A DNA stretch of 64,000 bases from Roseivivax halotolerans (GTDB taxonomy: Bacteria > Pseudomonadota > Alphaproteobacteria > Rhodobacterales > Rhodobacteraceae), in assembly GCF_900115815.1 (NCBI RefSeq), contig NZ_FOXV01000001.1:62001-126000 (forward strand), in the 5' to 3' direction. The notes under the pieces were generated by a model, which had not been told where the DNA came from, searched no databases, and was given only the letters and a program-made list of their open reading frames with translations. The translations under genes and the position numbers were made by a program. Positions 31,547 to 40,972 of the stretch are shown here, piece after piece; position 1 is the stretch's first letter; each line of letters opens with the position of its first letter.

Positions 31547-32437
31547 ATGAGAGGCGACATGTTCGACAATGCCGATGACATCCATCCGCTCTTCGAGGGC
31601 GCGCCGAAATCGACGGAGTTCAAGAAGCTCCGCAAACGCATCGTGCAAGGCGTGCGCGAGGCGGTGGAACACTACGGCATGGTCGAGCCGGCCGCAGAAA
31701 AGCAGAAATGGCTCGTCTGCCTGTCGGGCGGAAAGGACAGTTACACGCTGCTCGCGGTCCTGCATGAGTTGAAATGGCGCGGACTTCTGCCGGTCGAGCT
31801 TCTGGCCTGCAATCTCGACCAGGGACAGCCCGGATTTCCCGCGACGGTTTTGCCCGAATTTCTTGAACGCATGGGCGTGCCGCACCGGATCGAATACCAG
31901 GACACCTATTCCATCGTGAAGGAGAAGGTGCCGGCGGGCCGAACCTATTGCGCGCTCTGCTCGCGCCTGCGCCGCGGCAACCTTTACCGCATTGCACGCG
32001 AGGAAGGCTGCACCGCCGTCGTTCTCGGCCATCACCGCGACGACATCCTCGAGACGTTTTTCATGAATCTCTTTCACGGCGGACGGCTTGCAACGATGCC
32101 GCCGAAGCTCGTGAACGAGGAAGGCGATCTCTTCCTCTTCCGCCCGCTCGCTCATGTCGCGGAAGCCGATTGCGAGAAGTTCGCCCACGCGATGAAGTAT
32201 CCGATCATCCCGTGTGATCTCTGCGGCAGCCAGGACGGCTTGCAGCGCCAGCAAGTGAAGCAGATCCTCGACGGATGGGAGCGCAACAGCCCCGGACGCA
32301 GGCAGGTCATGTTCCGCGCGCTGATGAACGCGCGCCCGTCTCATCTTCTGGATCCCAAGCTCTTTGATTTCGCCGGTCTCAGCATCGGCGCGCCCGAGGA
32401 GCAGGAGGCGGTGCCGGAGATCCCCGAGCTGCGTTAA
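31547..32437 (+). CDS. ttcA: tRNA 2-thiocytidine(32) synthetase TtcA
   Basis: 296 residues with PP-loop [11 protein letters not shown] (about 60) for ATP binding and three Fe-S Cys in [10 protein letters not shown] (about 135-138) and IPCDLCGSQ (about 223). [19 protein letters not shown] is the TtcA/TilS-type second motif. It makes s2C32 in certain tRNAs, tRNA-Arg among them. Start could be the GTG/ATG at 31547 or Met5. Confidence 0.95.
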   Translation: MRGDMFDNADDIHPLFEGAPKSTEFKKLRKRIVQGVREAVEHYGMVEPAAEKQKWLVCLSGGKDSYTLLAVLHELKWRGLLPVELLACNLDQGQPGFPATVLPEFLERMGVPHRIEYQDTYSIVKEKVPAGRTYCALCSRLRRGNLYRIAREEGCTAVVLGHHRDDILETFFMNLFHGGRLATMPPKLVNEEGDLFLFRPLAHVAEADCEKFAHAMKYPIIPCDLCGSQDGLQRQQVKQILDGWERNSPGRRQVMFRALMNARPSHLLDPKLFDFAGLSIGAPEEQEAVPEIPELR

Positions 32438-32505
32438 TCGGGTCTTCAACGAATCGCGCCTAGTGTCGCCCGGAACAAATTGGAAACATCTAAGGGCCGG
32501 CTTTC

Positions 32506-33906
32506 ATGTGGGAACAGATCGCGCGACGGATACGTGTGGCATGGCGCGCGCTCTTTCGCCCGCCGGCCGCTGAAGACGCGCGTGGGGGCACGGGCCTGGA
32601 GGCAAAACGTATCGTCGGTGTGGACGCGTTTCTTTCTCGGGCGGACCTGCTCTGGTCGCGGCCTGGCGGCGCGGGTCTCGTGCCCACCTGTGTCATCCTG
32701 GAAATACGCGGGCTGGCCGAGGTCGCGACCGAACTTGGCCAATCCGTCTTGCGCGATGCGCGGACGATCTGCCGCGACCGGCTCACCGACATGCTCCGTC
32801 CGCACGACGTTGTAGCACTGATCGGGGATGCCCGCTTCGCCATCGCACTGGCCTTGCCCCCCGATCAGGCAAAGCTGTTCGGCCGCCGCGTCGAGGCTGC
32901 GCTGGATGAGCCGCTGACACTCTCCGGGCAAAAGTTTCGTCTGTCCGCACGTCTCGGGATCGCGTCGGCACCCGGCAGCAGGCCACCCGCTGCCGATTGC
33001 CTCGCCCGGGCGGAGGATGCGCTCGACCGGGCGCTTGTCCGCGGCAATCAGGCCGTCGCCGTCTGGACCCCCGGCATCGCGCGCGACATCGAGGCGCGCC
33101 GCGATCTGGCGCGCCAGTTGGCAACCGCGCTCGAGGCCGGTGAAATCGTACCGTGGTTCCAGCCGCAGATCTGCACCTCGAGCGGACGGGTCAGCGGGGC
33201 GGAAGCTCTTGCTCGATGGCAGCATCCCGAACGCGGCGTGCTCCCCCCATCGCAGTTTCTAGAGACGCTACAGCGCTCCGGTCGGATCGAGCACCTCGCG
33301 CGGACCATGATCACCGGCACGCTCGAGGCGCTGGCCGCCAGGGATGCCGCTGGTCTCATCGTACCCCGCGTTTCGATCAATCTCGGCGCGGCAGAGCTGA
33401 CCGACCCCACGCTCGTGACCTACTTGAAATGGGAGCTCGACCGGCACGGGATTTCTGCCGACCGGCTCGCGATCGAGATACTCGAAACCGTCGTGGCATA
33501 TATGCGCGACAACGCTGTGACCGGAACCGTTCGGCAACTCGCCGGGATCGGCTGCGGCATCGACCTCGACGATTTCGGGATGGGTGCCGCGCCCCTGACC
33601 ACTCTGCGTGCGCTTCCGATCCAACGCATCAAGCTCGACCGAAGCGTCGTGGCTCAAGTCGACCGTGATCCCGCGCAGCGGCGCATGGTCACGGCCCTTC
33701 TCTCACTCGCTGATCGGCTTGGCCTCGAAACTGTCGCCGAAGGGGTGGAGCGCGCGGCGGAACATGCTCTACTGGCGCAGCTCGGATGCGATCACGTTCA
33801 AGGCTTTTGCATCGCCCGCCCCATGCCCGCGCAGAAGTTCGCGGAATGGCTGCCCGCCTTTGAGGCACAGATCATCAAGGCGCCGCCTCTACCGCGCCGC
33901 GCGTGA
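32506..33906 (+). CDS. EAL-domain c-di-GMP phosphodiesterase with degenerate GGDEF
   Basis: 466 residues. The N-terminus holds a GGDEF-like domain (about 40-200) whose signature is replaced by IGDARF, so it cannot make c-di-GMP. The EAL domain (about 215-455) keeps the catalytic set: GAEALARW (about 231), SINLGAAEL, IEILETV, DLDDFG, KLDRS, VAEGVE and QGFCIARPM. It should hydrolyse c-di-GMP. There is no membrane segment or obvious sensor domain. Its position between ttcA and yidC is not a functional link I can explain. Confidence 0.88.
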   Translation: MWEQIARRIRVAWRALFRPPAAEDARGGTGLEAKRIVGVDAFLSRADLLWSRPGGAGLVPTCVILEIRGLAEVATELGQSVLRDARTICRDRLTDMLRPHDVVALIGDARFAIALALPPDQAKLFGRRVEAALDEPLTLSGQKFRLSARLGIASAPGSRPPAADCLARAEDALDRALVRGNQAVAVWTPGIARDIEARRDLARQLATALEAGEIVPWFQPQICTSSGRVSGAEALARWQHPERGVLPPSQFLETLQRSGRIEHLARTMITGTLEALAARDAAGLIVPRVSINLGAAELTDPTLVTYLKWELDRHGISADRLAIEILETVVAYMRDNAVTGTVRQLAGIGCGIDLDDFGMGAAPLTTLRALPIQRIKLDRSVVAQVDRDPAQRRMVTALLSLADRLGLETVAEGVERAAEHALLAQLGCDHVQGFCIARPMPAQKFAEWLPAFEAQIIKAPPLPRRA

Positions 33907-34150
33907 CCGGGCCAAGCCGGCAAAACGCGGTGCCATGGTTGAGCCGCGTGCCCGGCGCCCGGCGCACGCAAACCGCCGGCAAGGATAACAAGACCAATGG
34001 CACGAGGCCGCGAAGACCTCCGGCGCGCCGACCCGGCGCGTCTTCACAATGGCGCCAGACCCGCCGCTCACCCTGAATCGACTTGACCTTCGGCGGTCCG
34101 GGCTGTTGAACCCGACACCACTTGACATGACAGTGTGGGACCGGTCCGAC

Positions 34151-35974
34151 ATGGACAATCAGAACAAGAACCTCCTCATCGCGACGGCACTCAGCTTCGC
34201 CGTGATTCTCGTTTGGTTCCTGCTGTTCCCACCTCCGGAAGAGCCGATTGATCCGAACGCGACCGCAACGCAGGAGACTGCCGATACGGTGCAGGACGTA
34301 CCCGATACGGCCTCCGTTCCCGATGCCGCGCCCGGCGAAGGCACTGCGACCACCTCCGATGCGGCAACCGCGAACGAGACCGCCGACGATGCACCGCGCA
34401 TCTCGATCGACACGCCGCGCCTCGCAGGCTCGCTCTCCCTCAGGGGGGGCCGGATCGACGATCTGCAGCTCAAGGATTACACCGAGACGATCGAGCCCGG
34501 CTCCGAAATCGTGCATCTCTTCAACCCCGTTGGCGGCGGCGAGGCTTATTACGCGCTGTACGGCTGGGCCCCCGGCTCGGGCCTTTCGGCAGCAGACGTG
34601 CCCGGCCCGAACACCGACTGGCAGATCGCCGAAGGCGAGACGCTGACCGAGAACGACCCGATCCTTCTGGAATGGGAAAGCCCGTCTGGCCTTATCTTCA
34701 GACGCGAGATCGCGGTCGATTCCGACTACATGTTCACCGTGACGCAGTCAGTCGAGAACCCGACCGAGGGCAGCCAGCGCCTCGCGCCTTATGGCATCCT
34801 CGCCCGCCACGGCGAGCCGGTGAATGCGAAGAACTTCTTCATCCTGCATGAGGGCGGCATCGCCATGACCGATGGCGAGCTGACCGAGATCGGCTGGGGC
34901 GACATGACCGACCTGCCGGCCGAGGGCGGCGCGCAGGCCGAACGCTTCCAGGTGAACAATAACGGCTGGATCGGCTTCACCGACCACTATTGGATGGCGA
35001 CCCTCATCCCAGAGCCCGGTAGCGGGTTCCGCGCCGCCGCGAAATATGATGCGGGCCGCGACATCTACCAGACCGAGGCCGTGCTGCCGACGGTCGAAGT
35101 CGCCGCCGGTACAAGCTCCGAGGTCACGACCCAACTCTTCGCTGGCGCGAAGGAATGGGAGACGATCCGCGAATACCAGAGCGGCGGCATTGAGCGCTTC
35201 GTCGACTCGATCGACTGGGGCTGGTTCTTCTTCCTCACCAAGCCGATCTTCGCCGCGTTGCACTGGCTGAACGCGATCATCGGAAACATGGGCGTCGCGA
35301 TCATCGCGCTCACGCTCGGCATCAAGGCGCTGCTGCTGCCGCTGGCCTACAAATCCTACGTCTCCATGGCGAAGATGAAAGAGCTTCAGCCGGAGATGGA
35401 GAAAATCAAGGAACGCGCCGGCGACGACCGCCAGAAGCTCCAGCAGGAGATGATGTCGCTCTACAAGAAGGAAAAGGTGAATCCGGCTTCGGGCTGTCTG
35501 CCGATCCTTCTCCAGATCCCGATCTTCTTCTCGCTCTACAAGGTGATCTTCGTAACGCTGGAACTGCGCCACGCGCCCTTCTTCGGCCCGTTCCAAGACC
35601 TTTCGGCCCCTGATCCGACATCGATCTTCAACTTCTACGGTCTTCTGCCCTGGGGCGCGCCGCCCGAAGGTTCGATCATGGCGCTGATCTTCATCGGTAT
35701 CCTTCCGCTGCTTCTCGGCGTGTCGATGTGGCTGCAGCAGAAGCTGAACCCGGCCCCGACCGACCCGACGCAGGCGATGATCTTTGCCTGGATGCCGTGG
35801 GTCTTCATGTTCATGCTCGGCAGCTTTGCGAGCGGGCTCGTGGTCTACTGGATCGCCAACAACACGATCACCTTTACCCAGCAATACGCGATCATGCGCA
35901 GCCAAGGGTATAAGCCAGATCTCCTGGGCAACATCCTGTCGAGCTTCAAGAAGAAGAGCTCGGACGAGACATGA
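34151..35974 (+). CDS. yidC: Membrane protein insertase YidC
   Basis: 607 residues from the ATG at 34151 (MDNQNKNLLIATALSFAVIL). An N-terminal membrane helix (about 8-25), an acidic Thr/Ala linker, a large periplasmic domain (about 80-350), then the conserved insertase helices: KPIFAALHWLNAIIGNMGVA, the cytoplasmic coiled hairpin with MAKMKELQPEMEKIKER, PIFFSLYKVIFVTLE, and two C-terminal helices. The C-terminal tail is short and basic (SSFKKKSSDET). It inserts and folds inner-membrane proteins. An in-frame extension to 34049 exists but lacks signal-like character. Confidence 0.96.
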   Translation: MDNQNKNLLIATALSFAVILVWFLLFPPPEEPIDPNATATQETADTVQDVPDTASVPDAAPGEGTATTSDAATANETADDAPRISIDTPRLAGSLSLRGGRIDDLQLKDYTETIEPGSEIVHLFNPVGGGEAYYALYGWAPGSGLSAADVPGPNTDWQIAEGETLTENDPILLEWESPSGLIFRREIAVDSDYMFTVTQSVENPTEGSQRLAPYGILARHGEPVNAKNFFILHEGGIAMTDGELTEIGWGDMTDLPAEGGAQAERFQVNNNGWIGFTDHYWMATLIPEPGSGFRAAAKYDAGRDIYQTEAVLPTVEVAAGTSSEVTTQLFAGAKEWETIREYQSGGIERFVDSIDWGWFFFLTKPIFAALHWLNAIIGNMGVAIIALTLGIKALLLPLAYKSYVSMAKMKELQPEMEKIKERAGDDRQKLQQEMMSLYKKEKVNPASGCLPILLQIPIFFSLYKVIFVTLELRHAPFFGPFQDLSAPDPTSIFNFYGLLPWGAPPEGSIMALIFIGILPLLLGVSMWLQQKLNPAPTDPTQAMIFAWMPWVFMFMLGSFASGLVVYWIANNTITFTQQYAIMRSQGYKPDLLGNILSSFKKKSSDET

Positions 35975-36717
35975 CCGCACGCGTCGCCTCGCTCTGGCGG
36001 CATCCGATCAAGGGTGTCGGCCGCGAAGAGGTGACGGAGACGTTCCTCGAGCCGGGCAGCACCATGCCCGGCGACAGACTCTGGGCCATCGCGCACGAGG
36101 CGGCCGAGGATGCGGCGCTAAGCGGCAACTGGGCGATGTGCCGCAACTACCTGCGCGGGGCAAGCTCTCCGTCGCTGATGGCGGTGACGGCTGAATTGCA
36201 GGACGACGGACAGCTATCCCTGTCGCACCCGGATGCCGGGTCAATCACCCTCGATCCGGCGCGCAATGCCGAGACGCTTCTCGAGTGGGTTGCGCCGCTT
36301 GTCGCTGACGGCCGGCCAGCCCCGAAGGCGGTCGTCCGCGCCTCGGAGCGCGGCTTCACCGACAATCCAGATTTCGCCGTGACGATCTGCAACGCCGCCT
36401 CGCACCGCGCGGTCGAGCAGCGTGTCGGACGCACACTTTCGCCCCATCGCTGGCGCGGGAATATCTGGTTGGACGGGCTCGCGCCTTGGGAGGAATTCGA
36501 CCTTGTCGGCCGCGAGATCCGCATTGGCGAGGCGCGTTTCGAGATTGGTGAGCGCACGGGCCGCTGCCGCGCGACCGAAGCGAACCCTGACACCGGCCGC
36601 CGGGATGCCGACACGCTCGGCGCGCTCCGCAGTTGGGGACATATGGACTTTTCGGTACAGGCGAGCTGCACCCTACCGGGGCGGATCGCCACCGGCGATA
36701 CAATGGTGATCCTATGA
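35971..36717 (+). CDS. MOSC-domain protein
   Basis: 248 residues with an N-terminal MOSC_N barrel (ARVASLWRHPIKGVGREEV, the typical YPIKS/G region) and C-terminal MOSC domain (SPHRWRGNIWLDGLAPWEEF, then RCRATEANPDTGRRD with the Cys that would bind a sulfur or molybdenum moiety, about 200). Family members transfer sulfur or bind molybdenum cofactor. Overlaps yidC and engB by four bases each. Confidence 0.9.
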   Translation: MTARVASLWRHPIKGVGREEVTETFLEPGSTMPGDRLWAIAHEAAEDAALSGNWAMCRNYLRGASSPSLMAVTAELQDDGQLSLSHPDAGSITLDPARNAETLLEWVAPLVADGRPAPKAVVRASERGFTDNPDFAVTICNAASHRAVEQRVGRTLSPHRWRGNIWLDGLAPWEEFDLVGREIRIGEARFEIGERTGRCRATEANPDTGRRDADTLGALRSWGHMDFSVQASCTLPGRIATGDTMVIL

Positions 36718-37364
36718 GCCTGCCCTTCCCCGCCGCCGAAGAGCCCGACCCGCAGGTCGCCGAAGATGCGCGCCGCCTCTTCGCGGGCGGCACGGACTTC
36801 CTCAAGGGCGTCGTCGCGATGGACGGCCTGCCGCCGAGCGATCGGGCCGAGGTCTGCTTCGCCGGGCGGTCCAATGTCGGCAAATCTAGCCTCATCAACG
36901 CTCTGACAGGGCGCAAAGGACTGGCGCGCGCGTCGAACACGCCGGGCCGCACCCAAGAGATCAACTTCTTCACCCTGGGCGAAAGCCACTACCTCGTGGA
37001 TCTTCCGGGCTACGGCTATGCCAACGCGCCGCTGCCGGTTGTCGAGAAATGGCAGCGCCTTCTCAAGCAGTACCTGTCGGGCCGCGCGAACTTGCGCCGC
37101 GCCTTCGTGCTGATCGACGCGCGGCACGGCGTGAAGGCCGTCGACCAGGAAATCCTGACGCTTCTCGACAAGTCCGCCGTCACCTTTCAGATGGTGCTGA
37201 CCAAGACCGACAAGGTCAAGGAGAAGGACCGCGCGCGTATCCTTACGCAGGTCCGCGAAGCGCTCGCCAAGCATCCCGCCGCCTATCCCGAGATCGTCCT
37301 GACCTCGTCCGAAAAGGGCGACGGCATCCCTACGCTTCGCGCCATAGTCGCAAGCCTCGCCTGA
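36714..37364 (+). CDS. engB: Ribosome biogenesis GTPase EngB/YihA
   Basis: 216 residues from the ATG at 36714. GTPase motifs: G1 GRSNVGKSS (about 51), G2 T in NTPGRTQ, G3 DLPGYG, G4 TKTD and G5 SSEKGDG. Single-domain GTPase needed for 50S assembly. The start overlaps the MOSC stop. It belongs to the yidC-MOSC-engB-argB run common in this order. Confidence 0.95.
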   Translation: MSLPFPAAEEPDPQVAEDARRLFAGGTDFLKGVVAMDGLPPSDRAEVCFAGRSNVGKSSLINALTGRKGLARASNTPGRTQEINFFTLGESHYLVDLPGYGYANAPLPVVEKWQRLLKQYLSGRANLRRAFVLIDARHGVKAVDQEILTLLDKSAVTFQMVLTKTDKVKEKDRARILTQVREALAKHPAAYPEIVLTSSEKGDGIPTLRAIVASLA

Positions 37365-37433
37365 GCCTCGCGCTCTTGCACGCCGGAAGGCAAGGCCCGA
37401 TAACCCACGCAGACCCCTTTTCCGGGACCGCAG

Positions 37434-38324
37434 ATGAAGACGCAGGACATGAACAGAGACTGGCACGCCACGGCCCGCACCCTTTCAGAGGCGCTTCCCT
37501 ACATGCAGCGCTATTCGGGCGCTGTGGTCGTGGTGAAGTTCGGCGGCAACGCGATGGGCGACACCGCGGCTATGGCCGAATTCGCCCGCGACATCGTTCT
37601 GATGCGGCAGGTCGGCATCAACCCGGTCGTCGTGCATGGCGGCGGACCGATGATCAACGAAATGCTCGAGAAGCTCGGCATCGAGTCGAAATTCCTGCGC
37701 GGCAAGCGCGTCACCGACCAGGCCACCGTTGACGTGGTCGAGATGGTCCTGACGGGTCTTGTGAACAAGCGTATCGTGCAGGCGATCATGGATGAAGGCG
37801 GCCGCGCGGTCGGGCTCTCAGGCAAGGACGATGATCTCATCGTTTGCGAAGCCGACGATCCCGAACTCGGCTGGGTCGGGCGGCCGATCGAGACCAACGT
37901 TCAGGTGCTGCGCGACCTCATGGGCGCGGGCATCATTCCGGTGATCGCGCCTGTGGCGACCGGCATGGACCCGGCGGAGACCTATAACGTCAACGGCGAC
38001 ACCGCTGCGGGCGCGGTCGCGGGTGCGCTGAAGGCCGACCGGCTTCTGCTTCTGACCAACGTGCCGGGGGTGAAGGGCGCCTCTGGCGAGATCGTGACGG
38101 CGCTCACCCCCGAAGAGGTGCGCGCGATGATCGAGGATGGCACCATAGCAGGCGGCATGATCCCCAAGGTCGAGACCTGCCTCGATGCGCTGGAGCGCGG
38201 TGTGCGCGGCGTCGTCATCCTTGACGGCACGGTGCCGAATGCCTGCCTGCTGGAGCTTTTCACCGAACACGGTGCGGGCTCGCTCATCCGGCACGCGAAC
38301 CTTCCCAAACACGGGGCGGAGTGA
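37434..38324 (+). CDS. argB: Acetylglutamate kinase
   Basis: 296 residues. [12 protein letters not shown] at the N-terminus, [14 protein letters not shown] for substrate binding, [15 protein letters not shown] and [12 protein letters not shown] for ATP/product. Catalyses phosphorylation of N-acetyl-L-glutamate, the second step of arginine biosynthesis. The N-terminal helix ([19 protein letters not shown]) is the extension seen in arginine-regulated hexameric forms, so feedback inhibition by arginine is likely. Confidence 0.96.
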   Translation: MKTQDMNRDWHATARTLSEALPYMQRYSGAVVVVKFGGNAMGDTAAMAEFARDIVLMRQVGINPVVVHGGGPMINEMLEKLGIESKFLRGKRVTDQATVDVVEMVLTGLVNKRIVQAIMDEGGRAVGLSGKDDDLIVCEADDPELGWVGRPIETNVQVLRDLMGAGIIPVIAPVATGMDPAETYNVNGDTAAGAVAGALKADRLLLLTNVPGVKGASGEIVTALTPEEVRAMIEDGTIAGGMIPKVETCLDALERGVRGVVILDGTVPNACLLELFTEHGAGSLIRHANLPKHGAE

Positions 38325-38328
38325 CCTC

Positions 38329-38823
38329 ATGCGTCGTCTGATCCTCATGCGCCACGCCAAGTCCGACTGGCATCAAGGGGTCGAGGATTACGAACGCCCG
38401 CTCAACAAGCGGGGCCGGGCCTCCTGCACGGCGCTTGCAGCCTGGCTCCGGGAAACCGGGCTGACGCCGGATGCGGCGCTTCTTTCCTCGTCGATGCGGA
38501 CGGTTGAGACGTTCGGGCGGCTCGATCTCGACTGCGAAGTGAGGACGACCCGCGCGCTTTATCTTGCCGAGCCGGACGAAATCGTCGCGGAACTGCGCGA
38601 GGAAACCGCCCAAACCGTTCTGCTGATCGGGCACAATCCCGGTATCGGGATCACCGCGGGCGATCTTGTCGCGGAGGCACCGAGCCATTCTCGCTTCGCC
38701 GATTATCCGACCGGCGCGACGCTGGTCGCTGAGTTCGATATCGATGCCTGGTCGGAGCTGACCCTCGGCACGGGCCGGGTCGTGCATTTCGCGATCCCGC
38801 GAGAATTGCCAGGCATGGAATAG
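38329..38823 (+). CDS. SixA-type phosphohistidine phosphatase
   Basis: 164 residues from the ATG at 38329. The histidine phosphatase signature is LILMRHAKSDW (His9), with the second catalytic His in LLIGHNPGI (about 104). Short single-domain forms of this kind match SixA, which dephosphorylates phosphohistidine in relay proteins. It starts five bases after argB and ends before a strong hairpin. Confidence 0.88.
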   Translation: MRRLILMRHAKSDWHQGVEDYERPLNKRGRASCTALAAWLRETGLTPDAALLSSSMRTVETFGRLDLDCEVRTTRALYLAEPDEIVAELREETAQTVLLIGHNPGIGITAGDLVAEAPSHSRFADYPTGATLVAEFDIDAWSELTLGTGRVVHFAIPRELPGME

Positions 38824-38826
38824 AAA

Positions 38827-38848
38827 CGGGCGCCCGCGAGGGCGCCCG
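38827..38848. terminator. Bidirectional hairpin between convergent genes
   Basis: Perfect 9-bp stem cgggcgccc/gggcgcccg with a gcga loop, directly after the sixA stop (38823) and 24 bases beyond the bztD stop (38872). No long T-run on either strand, though TTTCTA follows on the minus side. Confidence 0.65.
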
Positions 38849-38871
38849 GTCACTCTGGCAAGACGTTTTTG

Positions 38872-39666
38872 TCAGTGGCCGAGGATCTGGCTCAGGAACA
38901 GCTTCGTCCGCTCGTTCTGCGGATTGTTGAAGAACTCTTCGGGCTCGTTCTGCTCCACGATCTGGCCCTGGTCCATGAAGATCACCCGGTTCGCGACCTG
39001 CCGGGCAAAACCCATCTCGTGCGTCACGCAGAGCATCGTCATGCCTTCCTCGGCAAGCTCCACCATCGTGTCGAGCACTTCCTTGATCATCTCGGGATCG
39101 AGCGCCGAGGTCGGCTCGTCGAAAAGCATGATCCGCGGCTTCATGCAGAGCGACCGGGCGATCGCGACACGCTGCTGCTGACCGCCCGAGAGCTGGCCGG
39201 GATACTTGTCCGCCTGCTCGGGGATCTTCACCTTCTCGAGGAAGTGCATCGCGGTTTCCTCGGCTTCCCTCTTGGGCGTCTTTCGCACCCAGATCGGGGC
39301 CAGCGTGCAGTTCTCGAGGATCGTGAGATGCGGGAAGAGGTTGAAGTGCTGGAACACCATCCCGACCTCGGAGCGGATCGCGTCGATGTTCTTGATGTCC
39401 GAGGACAGAACGGTGCCGTCCACCTCGATCCGGCCCTTCTGGTGCTCTTCCAGCGCGTTGATGCAGCGGATGAGCGTCGACTTGCCTGAGCCTGACGGCC
39501 CCGCGATGACGATCCGCTCGCCGCGATAGACGGTCAGGTCGATATCCCGCAAAACGTGGAACGAGCCGAACCACTTGTTCATGTTCTCGATCGAGATCGC
39601 GACCTCGTCAGAGACCTGCATCTGACCCGGCGTGACGGAGGGGGTCTCTAGGGCTGTATTTGTCAT
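38872..39666 (-). CDS. bztD: Polar amino acid ABC transporter ATPase (BztD/AapP)
   Basis: 264 residues. Walker [10 protein letters not shown] (about 55), Q-loop [10 protein letters not shown], signature [13 protein letters not shown], Walker [15 protein letters not shown] and switch His in VTHEMGF. The sequence is of the GlnQ/AapP type. It energises uptake of glutamate, glutamine, aspartate and asparagine together with the two permeases upstream. Last gene of the bzt operon. Confidence 0.92.
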   Translation of the reverse strand: MTNTALETPSVTPGQMQVSDEVAISIENMNKWFGSFHVLRDIDLTVYRGERIVIAGPSGSGKSTLIRCINALEEHQKGRIEVDGTVLSSDIKNIDAIRSEVGMVFQHFNLFPHLTILENCTLAPIWVRKTPKREAEETAMHFLEKVKIPEQADKYPGQLSGGQQQRVAIARSLCMKPRIMLFDEPTSALDPEMIKEVLDTMVELAEEGMTMLCVTHEMGFARQVANRVIFMDQGQIVEQNEPEEFFNNPQNERTKLFLSQILGH

Positions 39667-39678
39667 TTGGATGCTCCC

Positions 39679-40971
39679 TTACCGGCGGTCCGTGGACAGC
39701 TCTTGTTCGAGCCACTGGGAATATTTCGAGATGCCGAAGCAGACGACGAAGAACAGGAGCGCGGCAAAGCCCAGAAGCTCCCAGTAGACGCCGTTCCACT
39801 CGGTGGAGGCGAGGATCGGCCCGCGGATCATGCCCACGAGATCGAACATCGAGATGATCGAGACGAGGGTGGTGTCCTTGAAGAGGCCCACCGCGACGTT
39901 GACGATGCCCGGGATCGAGATTTTCAGCGCCTGCGGCAGGATGATCAGCCGCATGGATTGCGCGTAGTCGAGCCCGAGGCTGTCACCGGCTTCATATTGG
40001 CCCTTCGGCAGCGCGGCGAGGCCGCCCCGGATCACTTCGGCAATATAGGCCGAGGCGAACATCGTAATCATGATGATCACCCGGAGGATCAGGTCGAAAT
40101 TGGTGCCCGGCGGCAGGAAGTAAGCCAGGACCACGTTCGCCACGAAGAGAAGCGTGATGAGCGGCACACCCCGGACGAACTCGATGAAGATGATGCAGAT
40201 CCACTTGATCGCCGGCATGTCCGATTGCCGCCCGAGGGCCAGCGCGATGCCGAACGGAATGGAAAGCGACACGCACACCGTTCCGAGAATGAGGTTCAGC
40301 ATGAACCCGCCAAGGTTCCGCGACGCAACCGGCTCGAGCGCGATGATCCCCTCGGTCGGTACGATGCCGATCACCCACCAGAAGACGAGAGCCGCGAGGA
40401 TGCCACCGAAGAAACCCATCGCGAAGCTCTGCGCGACGAGGCGGGAATAGACCATGTAGCCCGCGACGAAGCCCAGCGCGGCGAAAACCGGCACCAGGAT
40501 CGAGCCACCCCAGGTCAGCCAATAGGCGAGGAACGGGTAGATTGCCGTGAAGACCAGCATCTGTGCCGGGAAGCGCTTGCGGAAGAGCACCGGCGCAATC
40601 GCAATGAACAGCAGCAGGAAGGCCAGCGAGGGGCGCCAATACAGCTCCGACGGGTATTGGAAGCCGAAGAGAAGCTGGTTCCAGCGCTCGGTCAGCACCG
40701 CGAAACAGCCGCCGACCTGCCCCTCGAGGATCTCCCGGCACGCGCGGATCGAAGGCGCGTCCCAGATGCCGTTGGCGAACCAGGGCAGAACCGAAGAGAT
40801 CAGCCACCAGATGCACCAAAGCGCAGCCAGCGTGAGGATCCCGTTGGGGATGGTCGAGAAAAGGTTCTCCCGCATCCATTTGACGATGCCGCGCTCGGTC
40901 GTGGGCGGTTCCGCCTGCGGCAGCATGGTCTCGCGGACGAAGCGGACGGAATGGGCGTGCATATCGGCCAT
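39679..40971 (-). CDS. bztC: Amino acid ABC transporter permease (BztC/AapM)
   Basis: 430 residues, polytopic, with the HisMQ-type permease fold in its C-terminal half: FIEFVRGVPLITLLFVANVV and the EAA loop EVIRGGLAALPKGQYEAGDS then LGLDYAQSMRLIILPQALK. The long N-terminal half with extra helices and an unusual periplasmic loop is characteristic of the Bzt/Aap permeases. Pairs with the 404-residue permease encoded one base upstream. Confidence 0.9.
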   Translation of the reverse strand: MADMHAHSVRFVRETMLPQAEPPTTERGIVKWMRENLFSTIPNGILTLAALWCIWWLISSVLPWFANGIWDAPSIRACREILEGQVGGCFAVLTERWNQLLFGFQYPSELYWRPSLAFLLLFIAIAPVLFRKRFPAQMLVFTAIYPFLAYWLTWGGSILVPVFAALGFVAGYMVYSRLVAQSFAMGFFGGILAALVFWWVIGIVPTEGIIALEPVASRNLGGFMLNLILGTVCVSLSIPFGIALALGRQSDMPAIKWICIIFIEFVRGVPLITLLFVANVVLAYFLPPGTNFDLILRVIIMITMFASAYIAEVIRGGLAALPKGQYEAGDSLGLDYAQSMRLIILPQALKISIPGIVNVAVGLFKDTTLVSIISMFDLVGMIRGPILASTEWNGVYWELLGFAALLFFVVCFGISKYSQWLEQELSTDRR

Positions 40972-40972
40972 C

